From assembly GCA_025455665.1 (NCBI GenBank), contig JALOMC010000097.1:1-7970 (forward strand): 7,970 bases of DNA, written 5' to 3'. This document shows, piece by piece, positions 1 through 7,500 of this stretch (positions within the stretch are counted from its first letter, which is position 1; each line of letters begins with the position of its first letter). The DNA is from Chitinophagaceae bacterium (lineage in GTDB: Bacteria; Bacteroidota; Bacteroidia; Chitinophagales; Chitinophagaceae). Below the pieces are notes generated by a model. The model did not search any database and was not told the DNA's origin. It was given only the letters and a program-made list of their open reading frames with translations. Made by a program: the position numbers and the translations under genes.

Positions 1-239
1 AAGAAAACGGCCATCAATCCATCGTTAATAAGGTGCAGCACACTGTGCGGCAAATGGATGGCATGCGCCCAGGCCAGTTCGGCATTGAGCCAGTTATTGA
101 TAGAAGGGCCCCAACCAAGATTGGCCATGAGTAGTGATGCTACTGTACAAACCAGCAACATCACGCCAATAGCCCGGCTGTCATGTATAAACTCCTGCAG
201 GTAAGAAACAAACCGGCGCTTTAAAAATGCGATTGGCAT
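1..239 (-). CDS. nhaA: Na+/H+ antiporter NhaA, N-terminal part (runs off the left edge)
   Basis: This is the start of an inner-membrane Na+/H+ antiporter that exchanges protons for sodium in pH and salt homeostasis. Reading from the ATG at 239 gives 79 full codons and two bases of the next, open to the window edge. The visible protein starts MPIAFLKRRFVSYLQEF. A first hydrophobic segment follows at about residues 23-40 (IGVMLLVCTVASLLMAN), then a short loop, and then the NhaA signature INDGLMAVFF at residues 71-80 (the last codon incomplete), which leads into the second membrane helix. The signature and spacing match the NhaA family N-terminus; the transport core lies outside the window. The start is 30 bases after the stop of the OstA-like gene, so co-transcription is plausible. 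An ATG 14 bases further upstream is out of frame. The family call is firm; function rests on homology. Confidence 0.9.
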   Translation of the reverse strand, partial: MPIAFLKRRFVSYLQEFIHDSRAIGVMLLVCTVASLLMANLGWGPSINNWLNAELAWAHAIHLPHSVLHLINDGLMAVF

Positions 240-269
240 AACAGCACATTTTATGTTTGAACCACTTCG

Positions 270-1877
270 CTACAAACTTCCGAGCAAAGCAACTTTGCTT
301 TTGGGGCGTAGTTCCTCTTGCCAGCTGAATCCTCTTAATCGGTCGGTATCGGGCGGAATCTGGCGGATGGGATAAGTTGTTCCTTTGAGGTCGTTGATGA
401 ACTTTACTTTTTTGGCCTTTTTGTTTTCAAAAAACATATCGATGGCGTCGGCCGAAGATCGGTTCAGCCCTACATAGCGTTCGTTTTCATCCTGTGCATA
501 ATACACACTTTCAGCCCGGCCTTTGGCCCGCACGTAGTCAATAGCCCCCTCTTTAAACCATGCATTTACCGTGTTACCTTTTACCTGGTTGTAGGCGCCT
601 TCTTTGGTGCGGTTGATGATGAAGCCATTGTAAAAAGCCCTCAGTTGGTCGGCCTTTTTATTTTTTGTAAAAAGGTACATAGTGTCGGCTGTGATCTGGC
701 TATCGGACGACCACACAATGGGATCACGAAAGAGGCGAAACACCGAATCGGTACCGGCATAAAATAAGCTATCTGCTACGGCCTGTACCGAATCTGAAAA
801 AATACGAACGTGATGCCATGCCTCGAAAAACCGGTTCATACTACTATCCTTCCCTTTTAGGTCTGGCGCCTTCCAGCCCTTGGCCGTGGTATCAGTGAGC
901 CACGGTATGTATTTGTTTTTCTGCTCAGAAATTTTACCGCTGAAAAGTGTATCTGCCACTATAAAAACCGAATCCTCGTCTTGTTTCAAGATCAACAAGG
1001 GCTTTTCGGTAGCTAAAAAAGAGGATGTCCTTTTATTGGCAAACAACTGATCGCTCAATACCGATACACCGTTAGCTGTATCGATGTACACCACATTGCC
1101 TTTGAATTGCGCAAGGCCTTCTTTGTCATCAAAAGCCATATCGTTGGCATCAATGGTATAGGTACTATCGACAATTGAAGGCCGCTCGGCAAAGACTGCT
1201 TTGCTGTTTTTAAGATCATAATAACCGCTGCGGGTCAAAATTTTCCGCTTGCCATTGATGATGCGGGTAGGTGCAATGAAGGTGGCTATTTCATCTTTGG
1301 CACTGTACTGCAGCGAGTCGGTGTACATTTTGTTTTCCGGATCTATCAGCACCACGTCGTTCGAAAACACCACGTCGCGGGTGGCATCGTAGTACTTACC
1401 TCGCTTGCTGGTGAGCGTCGTTTTCTTATTTACCACTTTGCCGCCTTTAGTGTACTCTGCTATCCCAATATTCATATCGTAGTTCAGCTCACTGGTGGTC
1501 AGCACCGATCCTTTGTTGTCTCGTAGCTGTACCTGGTCTTTCAGGTAGGCCAGCTTTTCATTGCCTTTGTAGCGCAGGTAGCGGCTATAGGTATGAAGGC
1601 TATCGCCGTCGTTGATATGAATTTTTCCGAATGCTTCCACTACGTTTGTGAGCTGGTTGAGCACTGCACTATCGGCGTAAAAGAGAGTACCCTGCTGCCG
1701 CAATGCCACATTGCCCGCCAACGACAAAAAGCTATTGATCGAATCTTTTTTCTCGAAATTGTAGCGATCGGCTTTCAATATTTCCAGTCGTTTGGTACTA
1801 TCGGGTGGGGCAGCAGGCACTTGTGCCCGGCCTGCCACTACACAGCAACAAACTAACCAGCTCAATAAGAAACGCAT
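270..1877 (-). CDS. OstA/LptA-like periplasmic protein (free-standing, no LptD barrel)
   Basis: The 535-residue protein starts with a signal peptide (MRFLLSWLVCCCVVAGRA, probable cut after residue 18), so it is exported. The mature part consists of repeated beta-strand units of the LptA/OstA type with a recurring [T/A]D-S/T-[L/M]-x-[Y/F] theme, for example YADSAVLN (67-74), MYTDSLQYS (184-192), VLSDQLFAN (273-281), VADTLFSG (307-314), VADSLFYAG (367-375) and ITADTMYLFT (395-404). This resembles the OstA_2 family of Bacteroidota. In other Gram-negatives such domains bridge the periplasm in lipopolysaccharide transport (LptA) or form the N-terminal part of LptD. No C-terminal outer-membrane barrel is present, so a separate LptD should exist elsewhere in the genome. 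Residues 500-535 form a charged, Pro-containing tail ending KSKVALLGSL. It lies 80 bases after the small secreted protein and 30 bases before nhaA. Family certain, precise role inferred. Confidence 0.88.
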   Translation of the reverse strand: MRFLLSWLVCCCVVAGRAQVPAAPPDSTKRLEILKADRYNFEKKDSINSFLSLAGNVALRQQGTLFYADSAVLNQLTNVVEAFGKIHINDGDSLHTYSRYLRYKGNEKLAYLKDQVQLRDNKGSVLTTSELNYDMNIGIAEYTKGGKVVNKKTTLTSKRGKYYDATRDVVFSNDVVLIDPENKMYTDSLQYSAKDEIATFIAPTRIINGKRKILTRSGYYDLKNSKAVFAERPSIVDSTYTIDANDMAFDDKEGLAQFKGNVVYIDTANGVSVLSDQLFANKRTSSFLATEKPLLILKQDEDSVFIVADTLFSGKISEQKNKYIPWLTDTTAKGWKAPDLKGKDSSMNRFFEAWHHVRIFSDSVQAVADSLFYAGTDSVFRLFRDPIVWSSDSQITADTMYLFTKNKKADQLRAFYNGFIINRTKEGAYNQVKGNTVNAWFKEGAIDYVRAKGRAESVYYAQDENERYVGLNRSSADAIDMFFENKKAKKVKFINDLKGTTYPIRQIPPDTDRLRGFSWQEELRPKSKVALLGSL

Positions 1878-1957
1878 AGTGGGTCAAAGAAACAAATAAG
1901 GGCCGTAGCCACCAATGCCATGCCTGTTAAAGCCTGGAGGCCGGTGCCGCCATTAAA

Positions 1958-2359
1958 TTATTGCCTGGTGTACACCTGCAGCTGGTCAGCATTGAGTGCC
2001 GTAGGACGAACCTTGTCGGTTTTTCCCGGCTCAGCATCGTACTTAAACGCTTTGCGGCCTGGCAGCCATTCTACTATGCCGTACAAAGTGCGCCCTTTCA
2101 GACTTCCGCGATCAAACGGCCCCAGATCCAATATGCCGGTTTGCTTCCCCGTTTTTTCGTAGTGGTACGGAATGCGGAAAGTATCCTGCCGGCCGGCCAT
2201 ACTAAAAATCCATTCGCATTGATTGCCTTTTCCAAACCGGATGGTTTGTCCATTGGGATTGCTCCAGGTGCCCTTGATGGGTTCAAATACCCCAAAAGAA
2301 AAACTGAACAGCCCGGCTGTACACAAAACGGCCGCCAGTATCATTTTGCGTTTGTTCAT
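1958..2359 (-). CDS. small secreted protein of unknown function
   Basis: I do not recognise this 133-residue protein. It starts with a clear Sec signal peptide: MNKRK, a hydrophobic stretch at residues 6-22, and a probable cut near residue 23 (SFSFG-V). There is no lipobox cysteine before the mature part. The mature part of about 110 residues looks all-beta: GTWSNPNGQTIRFGKGNQ (30-47), then alternating polar and hydrophobic strands, an ILDLGPF turn (76-82) and a closing segment RPTALNADQLQVYTRQ. A GTW start with a late R-P element and a C-terminal strand resembles small lipocalin-like beta-barrels, but this is a loose impression. The ATG at 2359 is the first in frame and places the signal peptide at the very start. 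The gene lies between yajC and the OstA-like gene, suggesting an envelope role; its leader carries the hairpin at 2376-2412. Confidence 0.75.
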   Translation of the reverse strand: MNKRKMILAAVLCTAGLFSFSFGVFEPIKGTWSNPNGQTIRFGKGNQCEWIFSMAGRQDTFRIPYHYEKTGKQTGILDLGPFDRGSLKGRTLYGIVEWLPGRKAFKYDAEPGKTDKVRPTALNADQLQVYTRQ

Positions 2360-2375
2360 GGTATAAAAATAAGGA

Positions 2376-2412
2376 GCTCCGCCCCTGCCAACAGCGGTGG
2401 CAAAGGCGGAGC
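2376..2412 (-). terminator. two-part hairpin after yajC; possible terminator or leader attenuator
   Basis: GCTCCGCC (2376-2383) and GGCGGAGC (2405-2412) form a perfect 8-bp outer stem. TGCCA (2386-2390) and TGGCA (2398-2402) form a 5-bp inner stem, separated by a symmetric 2+2 internal loop, with a 7-base apical loop. On the minus strand the hairpin starts 23 bases after the yajC stop codon and is followed by TCCTTATTTTTATACC, a broken T-run. The ATG of the next gene is only 16 bases past the stem. It could end the nusB-yajC transcript, or sit in the leader of the small secreted protein gene as an attenuator or mRNA stabiliser. The structure is seen directly; the function is inferred. Confidence 0.55.
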
Positions 2413-2435
2413 CTCTATTTCATTTCCTTCGGCTA

Positions 2436-2771
2436 TTACTTCTTTGCCGCAGCGGCAGGTTTGTTCAAATTGGCGGTCCACTCCATGCTGATGGCCGACC
2501 GTTCAATACGGATGTAGCTGCCGGGACTTACTTCCATTTCCAGCGTATTGTCTTCGTTCATCTTGTGTACGCGGCCATGAATACCAGCAATGGTTACAAT
2601 CTTGTCGCCTTTTTGCAAGTTTTCAATAAACTTTTTCTGCTCCTTGGCCTTTTTGGCTTGTGGCCTGATCATGAACAGCCAGAATACCAGGATCATCAGG
2701 CCCAGAAAAATAAACTCGAAACCGCTGCTTTTGCCAGGCTGCGCAGCTAGCAGCACCATTAGTTGACTCAT
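2436..2771 (-). CDS. yajC: Sec translocon accessory subunit YajC
   Basis: YajC is a small inner-membrane protein that associates with SecDF in the Sec export machinery. The 111-residue product has the family layout: a short periplasmic N-terminus, one membrane segment at about residues 19-35 (EFIFLGLMILVFWLFMI), the diagnostic RPQAKKAKEQKK just after it (36-47), then a cytoplasmic beta domain with LQKGDKIVTIAGIHGRV (52-68) and an Ala/Lys-rich end. The length is typical of the family. The ATG at 2771 is used; Met5 is a possible alternative that would remove only four residues. It lies 62 bases after the DUF1573 lipoprotein gene, and nusB is two genes upstream. In many Bacteroidota genomes, as I recall, nusB and yajC are followed by a YbbR-like gene and coaE, which are not seen here. 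Confidence 0.95.
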   Translation of the reverse strand: MSQLMVLLAAQPGKSSGFEFIFLGLMILVFWLFMIRPQAKKAKEQKKFIENLQKGDKIVTIAGIHGRVHKMNEDNTLEMEVSPGSYIRIERSAISMEWTANLNKPAAAAKK

Positions 2772-2833
2772 TTTGCTTATTAAAGTGTTTACGTTGTCAG
2801 ATACTCAATTATGCGTGGAAATCGCAAAGCTTT

Positions 2834-3322
2834 CTACAGCCCTTTACTGGCATCATTTACCGCCTTCGGCCCCTCCTGCTTACCTACTACTTCCACATCA
2901 AACTCCAGTGTGTGGCTTTGTGTGCCGAGTGTATTGGCCGATACCGAAATGGTTTTGTGGTTATTACCCTGCCGGCCGTTGCTGTCAAATACTGCCTTGA
3001 TGCTGCCCTCGCCACCAGGCATAATTGGCTTTTCGGGCTTCTCGGGCACGGTACAGCCGCAGCTGGCATTTACGCTGGCTATTACCAGCGGCTTGTTGCC
3101 GGTATTTTTAAACCGGAATGTTACCTCTGCCTTCTGGCCTTCCATCAGCCTACCCAGGTTTTTCACTGAGTCGATCCACTGAATACTGGTAAAATTTGAC
3201 GAATCGGCCATGGCGGCATTGGCAGTTTCCAAGGCAGTGTCATTGGCAGGCGCCTCTTCTGAAATGCAACCGACAAAGCCAAATGAGGCGATTATAAAAA
3301 GGGCGAAAAATCGACGTTTCAT
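2834..3322 (-). CDS. DUF1573-domain lipoprotein
   Basis: This 162-residue protein starts with a lipoprotein signal peptide: MKRR, a hydrophobic stretch, then FGFVGC with the lipid-acceptor Cys at residue 19. A Ser/Ala/Asp-rich linker (residues 20-45) follows, and then a DUF1573 domain at about residues 46-146. The domain shows the usual features: a GxxxEGQKAEVTFRFKNTG segment around residues 57-75 and the family signature SCGCTVPEKPEKPIMPGGEG at 87-106, followed by VFDSNGRQGNNHKTI (111-125). DUF1573 has an immunoglobulin-like fold and no established function. Having no membrane segment beyond the signal, the protein should be anchored in the inner or outer membrane facing the periplasm. It lies 61 bases after nusB and 62 bases before yajC, an arrangement I recall from other Bacteroidota. 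The cysteines Cys88 and Cys90 could bind metal or be redox-active, but this is speculation. Confidence 0.9.
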   Translation of the reverse strand: MKRRFFALFIIASFGFVGCISEEAPANDTALETANAAMADSSNFTSIQWIDSVKNLGRLMEGQKAEVTFRFKNTGNKPLVIASVNASCGCTVPEKPEKPIMPGGEGSIKAVFDSNGRQGNNHKTISVSANTLGTQSHTLEFDVEVVGKQEGPKAVNDASKGL

Positions 3323-3383
3323 GAAAAAAGTGTTTGGGAAGGCAGTTTAAACAGCTGCAAAAATGGTACTCCGCTTCGTGAAA

Positions 3384-4358
3384 TCACTTTTTGAAAGCTA
3401 CTTTTTCCAGTTTACCGGCAGCCTCCAGGTCTTTTCGGATATTATCGAGGATACCGTTGACAAACTGGCCGCTTTGCGGCGTGCTGTAAGCCTTGGCCAA
3501 ATCGATATACTCGTTAATGGTCACTTTAGGAGGAATGGTTTCAAAGTAAAGGAACTCGGCCACGCCCATTTGCAATAAAATCATATCGAGCTGCGCCAGC
3601 CGGTCAGCATCCCAATTGTGCAGTTTTGGCTTGATCCATTCGTCCAATTGATCCTGCCTGGTTTCAACTGTATCCAGCAATTGGCGGGCAAACTCAAACT
3701 TCTCTTTGCCAATCATATCGGCCAGCGCTACCACGCCTGGCTTCGACAGGAAGTGCAGCACCAACTGTTGCAACATTTCAGCATCATCGTCCCAATTAGG
3801 ATAAAGCTCTTCAGCAAAGCTCACCCAATCTTCGTTGGCCAACATCAAATCGTTGTAAATGAATTCAAGGATTTCACGTTCGGCTTTCTTATCGCGGCCG
3901 GCAGCCTGGTTGTACACGGCATATTCTGTACAAGCCTGCAGCAGGTGGTATACTTTTTTCACCTGCTCTTCGGCCTGCAGCAAGTGCGGCTTAAAAGCAC
4001 CGGTAGCTTCCTTAAAAAAATCACTTTCCCGGATACGCCAGAGCAATTCATTGCCGGCAATTTTAACAGACACCGCCAGATCGTCGGCCGTGGGCAGGTG
4101 CTTGGCGGCACGGTTGCGGGCATCGGTTTCGGCGTAGCGGGCTACTTCGGTCAGGAACCAAACTTGAAAGGTGAACAGTGCAACGGTAAAGTCGAACTGA
4201 CGGCGCAGCAGCGTTTCGGGCCGGCTGCCAGCCTTATCGCCGGCTATTACACTGCCGGCCACAATGGTCGGGTTCGATGGAAAGGGCAACTCATTGCCGG
4301 TGCGCAGCGCATACAAGCACTGCATCACTTTTACCCGAATATTTCGCCTGCTGATCAT
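3384..4358 (-). CDS. nusB: transcription antitermination factor NusB, long Bacteroidota form
   Basis: NusB, with NusE (ribosomal protein S10), binds boxA RNA and prevents early termination, chiefly on rRNA operons. The 324-residue product is far longer than the E. coli protein of about 139 residues, but the long form of about 300 residues is usual in Bacteroidota. The N-terminus MISRRNIRVKVMQCLYAL (1-18) matches the first NusB helix. The C-terminus holds the best conserved part: LAQLDMILLQMGVAEFL (254-270), IPPKVTINEYIDLAKAYS (275-292) and GQFVNGILDNI (297-307). The region between, including HLPTADDLAVSVKIAGNELLW (87-107), is the lineage-specific helical extension. Residues 24-48 (Pro/Gly/Ala-rich) look like an extra loop. 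The ATG at 4358 fits the family N-terminus exactly. It is the first gene after the terminator at 4482-4516 and likely heads the nusB-DUF1573-yajC unit. Confidence 0.95.
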   Translation of the reverse strand: MISRRNIRVKVMQCLYALRTGNELPFPSNPTIVAGSVIAGDKAGSRPETLLRRQFDFTVALFTFQVWFLTEVARYAETDARNRAAKHLPTADDLAVSVKIAGNELLWRIRESDFFKEATGAFKPHLLQAEEQVKKVYHLLQACTEYAVYNQAAGRDKKAEREILEFIYNDLMLANEDWVSFAEELYPNWDDDAEMLQQLVLHFLSKPGVVALADMIGKEKFEFARQLLDTVETRQDQLDEWIKPKLHNWDADRLAQLDMILLQMGVAEFLYFETIPPKVTINEYIDLAKAYSTPQSGQFVNGILDNIRKDLEAAGKLEKVAFKK

Positions 4359-4384
4359 AGAAAAAGAACTTTATGAGAGGGCCG

Positions 4385-4392
4385 CAAATGTA
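4385..4392 (-). promoter_or_regulatory. candidate Bacteroidota -7 promoter element upstream of nusB
   Basis: On the minus strand this reads TACATTTG, an exact match to the Bacteroidota -7 consensus TAnnTTTG. It lies 26 bases before the nusB ATG, so transcription would start about 20 bases before the gene. It stands downstream of the terminator that closes the preceding unit, where a promoter for nusB is expected. No clear TTTG -33 box is seen 19-21 bases further upstream (the sequence there is ATGG-like), so the match is only half of the usual signal. The leader between element and ATG has no Shine-Dalgarno sequence. Confidence 0.45.
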
Positions 4393-4481
4393 AAGCCACG
4401 GACCGAATGCACCATTATTTAGGAAAAATGCCAGCGCCTCCCTACCCGGCTTTTAACGTGGACTTACCAGCAAATACCAAT

Positions 4482-4516
4482 AAAAAAGGCCGCCTCCCGG
4501 GTAGAAGCGGCCTTTT
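4482..4516 (-). terminator. intrinsic terminator of the large T9SS protein gene
   Basis: On the minus strand AAAAGGCCGC (4516-4507) pairs perfectly with GCGGCCTTTT (4493-4484), a 10-bp stem with a G/C core and a 13-base loop, followed by a run of six T (4487-4482, the first four also in the stem) and then ATTGG. It starts 24 bases after the TAA of the large CDS. This is a textbook Rho-independent terminator for the minus strand. On the plus strand the stem ends in TTTTGGGG, so termination there would be weak, and no plus-strand gene is present. It separates the secreted-protein gene from nusB. Confidence 0.9.
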
Positions 4517-4540
4517 GGGGCTATTGAAACCACTGGTTAA

Positions 4541-7500
4541 TTATTGCTTCACAAAGCGCAGCAACTCGGTACCAGCCGGGGTTTGTACCCTTAAAAAGTA
4601 GGTGCCGCCGGCCAGCTTTTCGATATTGATGCTGCCTTGTACAAAGCTGCTAAGCACGGGGCCGCGATGCACCAGCTTCATGTCGGCTGAGAAGATTTCC
4701 CATTGGATGCGTCCTTCTACCAACCGACCCATATTCAGATTGATGAGCTGCTGTGCAACTGTGGGGTACACAAACGCTTTGCTATTAGCGGCAGCCTGGC
4801 TGCGTACCGATACCACCTGGCTAAAGCTGCTGCGGCCATCTGCATCTACCTGCTGAATGCGGTAGTAGTTAGTACCCGCCTCCGGGCGCAGGTGCTTGTA
4901 GCCGTAGTCCTGACGGCTGCTGCCGTTGCCGCGGCTCTTTACCTGCCCGATGGTCACAAAATCGCGGCCATTGCGACTGATTTGTACGGCAAACCGGACA
5001 TTGTTCTGCTCCGAGCCGGTAGCCCAGCTGATCAGATTATGGTCTTTGGCAGCAGCAGCTTTCACGTCCAGCCAGGTCACTGGCAGGCTGGCATCGGGTA
5101 CGCCTACGGCAAAGCCTGAGAAGCCTGTGCCAAATGCACCACGAATCCCCTTGGCCGATCCAAAATCGAATTTCACCGGCGTAGGATTGATGTCGATATC
5201 GGCTTGGGGTACACTGCCGGGTGTATAGCTTGGTACAGCGTTGCGTGTTTTTACCACATGTGCCGATGCCCAGGTACGGCCCGTAGCAGCCTCCCAACCA
5301 GCTACCTCATCGGCAGTGTAGTACAGGGTTACTTCGTACAAGCCATTCGGGTTATTATTGGTCGGTGTTACCAACAGGGTTTTATCGGTTACATAGTTCG
5401 TTGGTGTACTGTTTTGCAGCGCTTTGGCCGAAATGCCGGAGCGGTCAATGCGTACTTCGGTACATCCATAGTCGTGGTTGCTCAGGTTGCGCAATTGGGC
5501 CAGCAGCTCGCCGCCGGTACTGTATACATAGATATTGGCAAAGGGACCGAAACTGTAAGTGCCGGTGCTATTTACAGCAGTAGCCACCGGCACGCCGCTT
5601 ACATTGCCACGAATACGCAGCACAGGCCGCAGGTTGCCAATACCAGAGAAGGTAGAGAAAATAGTACCGAAAATTTCATCACAATTACTATTGTTGCCAC
5701 GCATCCATTTAGCCATCACGCCGGTCGTTACGCTGGAGCTAACCACATCTACTGCTGTACCATTTGGGGTACCACTGGGGTTAAACCCGACATCGTTGGC
5801 AAAGCAAAACTCTATCAACAGGCTCGAGGTACCATCCCAGTTAAATGGACTGCTGAGATTGAAATCGTTGACCCCATTCAAGGTGGCATAGGAAACCATA
5901 GAGTGCACGGTACTCAACCCGGTTTCCATAATGCTGGCACTCAGCGAAGTGGCACTCGTTTGCGCCATCTTAATAGTAATATTCTGGTAAATGCCGACGG
6001 TATTTTTTGCCGTCACAACAAAGCCAATGCGGGTGATGGGACCTGCCGAAAGACCTTGTGCCTGTAGTTCGGCTGCCGTATATAGCATTTGTGTTTTTGC
6101 TACTTCAAAATTGCCTCGGAAAGGCTGCGAATTGGCACTTGTGTTATCGCTGGTTCCCACAGTTACAGTTGCTACACCGGTGGGTAAAGGCGCCACATCG
6201 TTATCGGTCAAGGCAAAATTGTAAGTCTGCGGACCCACACCGGCAATAGCATCGGTACTGCCGCTGATATTGTACACCAATTCAATGTTTTCAATAGATT
6301 CCAGCTCGGTATCATCATACACCCGAATGGTGATGGTACGCGACAACGAGCTACCGGCAGGGAACACTGCTACTGAAGAAGGACTGGTAAAACTGCTATT
6401 GGTAGTAAAATCAAAGTCGACACCTTGTCTGGCAGTAGTACCACCGCCAAGACTTACAGTCACATTTGCATCGCCTACAGGAGCTTTCGATATGGTCAGG
6501 TTCACCGAATAGTCGGTAAAGCGACGGCAATCAATGGAGCCGCTGACTTGTTCTGCACCAGCGCCTTTGCCTACCGCAAAATTGATATCTGTGGATGCCC
6601 GAGCCGGCACCGTAGCTGTGTATAAACCACGACCGTGCGTAGCAGCACTCAGCACCCTTGTTTGCGGCGAATACTGCAGCATGTCTACCCGCACATTGGC
6701 CAGCCCACTGTTGGTAGGATCCCAGGCAGTGGCTGCCGCATTCAAATTATCTGTGCTCCACACACCCATTTCGGTACCCAACAGCGCCCAATCGCTATTT
6801 CGCGGATCGAACATGGCCCAGCGCACCGGCATATCGGGAAAATTACCTTCTACCGAGGTCCAGGTACTGCCGCCATTCACAGTTTCCCACAAACTGTTTA
6901 CGCCATAATTGCTAAACGATACAAGCAGGTGACTTTCATTGGCCGGATCAACTGCTACGCAAGAAACAGAACCACTGATACCCTGGTTAAAAATGACCGT
7001 ACCGGTTTTTGATGTACCGGTATGCGCATCTTCTACCATTACCACCCGGCCATTGCTTAAGCCAAAATACACCCGGTTGTTTTTGGAAGGCGACACCATG
7101 ACGTGGGTAACCGAGCCGCTGGCAAAACCAGCAACGTTGACATTGGCAGTAGCGCCATCGGTAGCGGGACTGGTATAGCGGAAATAGGTACCCCCGCTAT
7201 TGGCACCATAGAGTATATTGGCTACATCATCGTAGTCGGTTGGATTAATGAAACCACCGGTGTTTCCCTTAAAGCGCTGCGTGAATGACGTGCCTCCATT
7301 GGTAGACACAAAGTAGTTGTTGAACACAAAAGAAGTGATCTGGATGTTCGGCTCATTCTGATCAATATGACAAAAAGCGCCATCGCCACCAGTTACTTCG
7401 GTTGTACTGTTCATACCAGCGGTTGTAAAGCGATGGCTACCGTTGTCTTGGGCACCTGCCAAAAAGTAGTCAGGATTGGTGGGGTGATTAGCCACAGCAT

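Noticed and set aside
1878..1957. Hairpin or promoter in the 80-base gap before the OstA-like gene
   Set aside because: Only short direct repeats (GGC/GCC words) and a CTTATTTG box lacking the TA of the consensus were found; nothing convincing.
1961..2491. Plus-strand open frame of 176 codons opposite the small secreted protein and yajC
   Set aside because: It spans two minus-strand genes and their gap. The minus-strand frame has a proper signal peptide, and the plus-strand frame has no recognisable feature.
2772..2833. Promoter for yajC (TTTG at about 2824-2827 with a TATCTGAC-like box)
   Set aside because: The downstream box matches the TAnnTTTG consensus at only about half of its fixed positions; too weak to list as a feature.
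3345..3352. 8-base palindrome GTTTAAAC in the nusB-DUF1573 gap
   Set aside because: Too short and without repeats or flanking symmetry to argue for an operator; consistent with chance.
2429..4247. Repeated word GCTATTAC with nearby GCCGG-rich sequence (near 2430, 3078, 4242)
   Set aside because: Two copies encode Val-Ile-Ala in different proteins and the third overlaps the bases after a stop codon. Flanks do not match, so it is not a dispersed repeat.
3618..4376. Plus-strand open frame of 252 codons opposite nusB
   Set aside because: It is the mirror of a certain nusB gene, without recognisable motifs; His/Gln/Phe-rich composition is typical of an antisense shadow.
5204..6067. Plus-strand open frame of 287 codons opposite the large T9SS protein gene
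   Set aside because: It lies fully antisense to a CDS with recognisable domains. Its translation is a Cys/Gly/Tyr-rich jumble with no domain or plausible start context, as expected from a stop-poor reverse frame.
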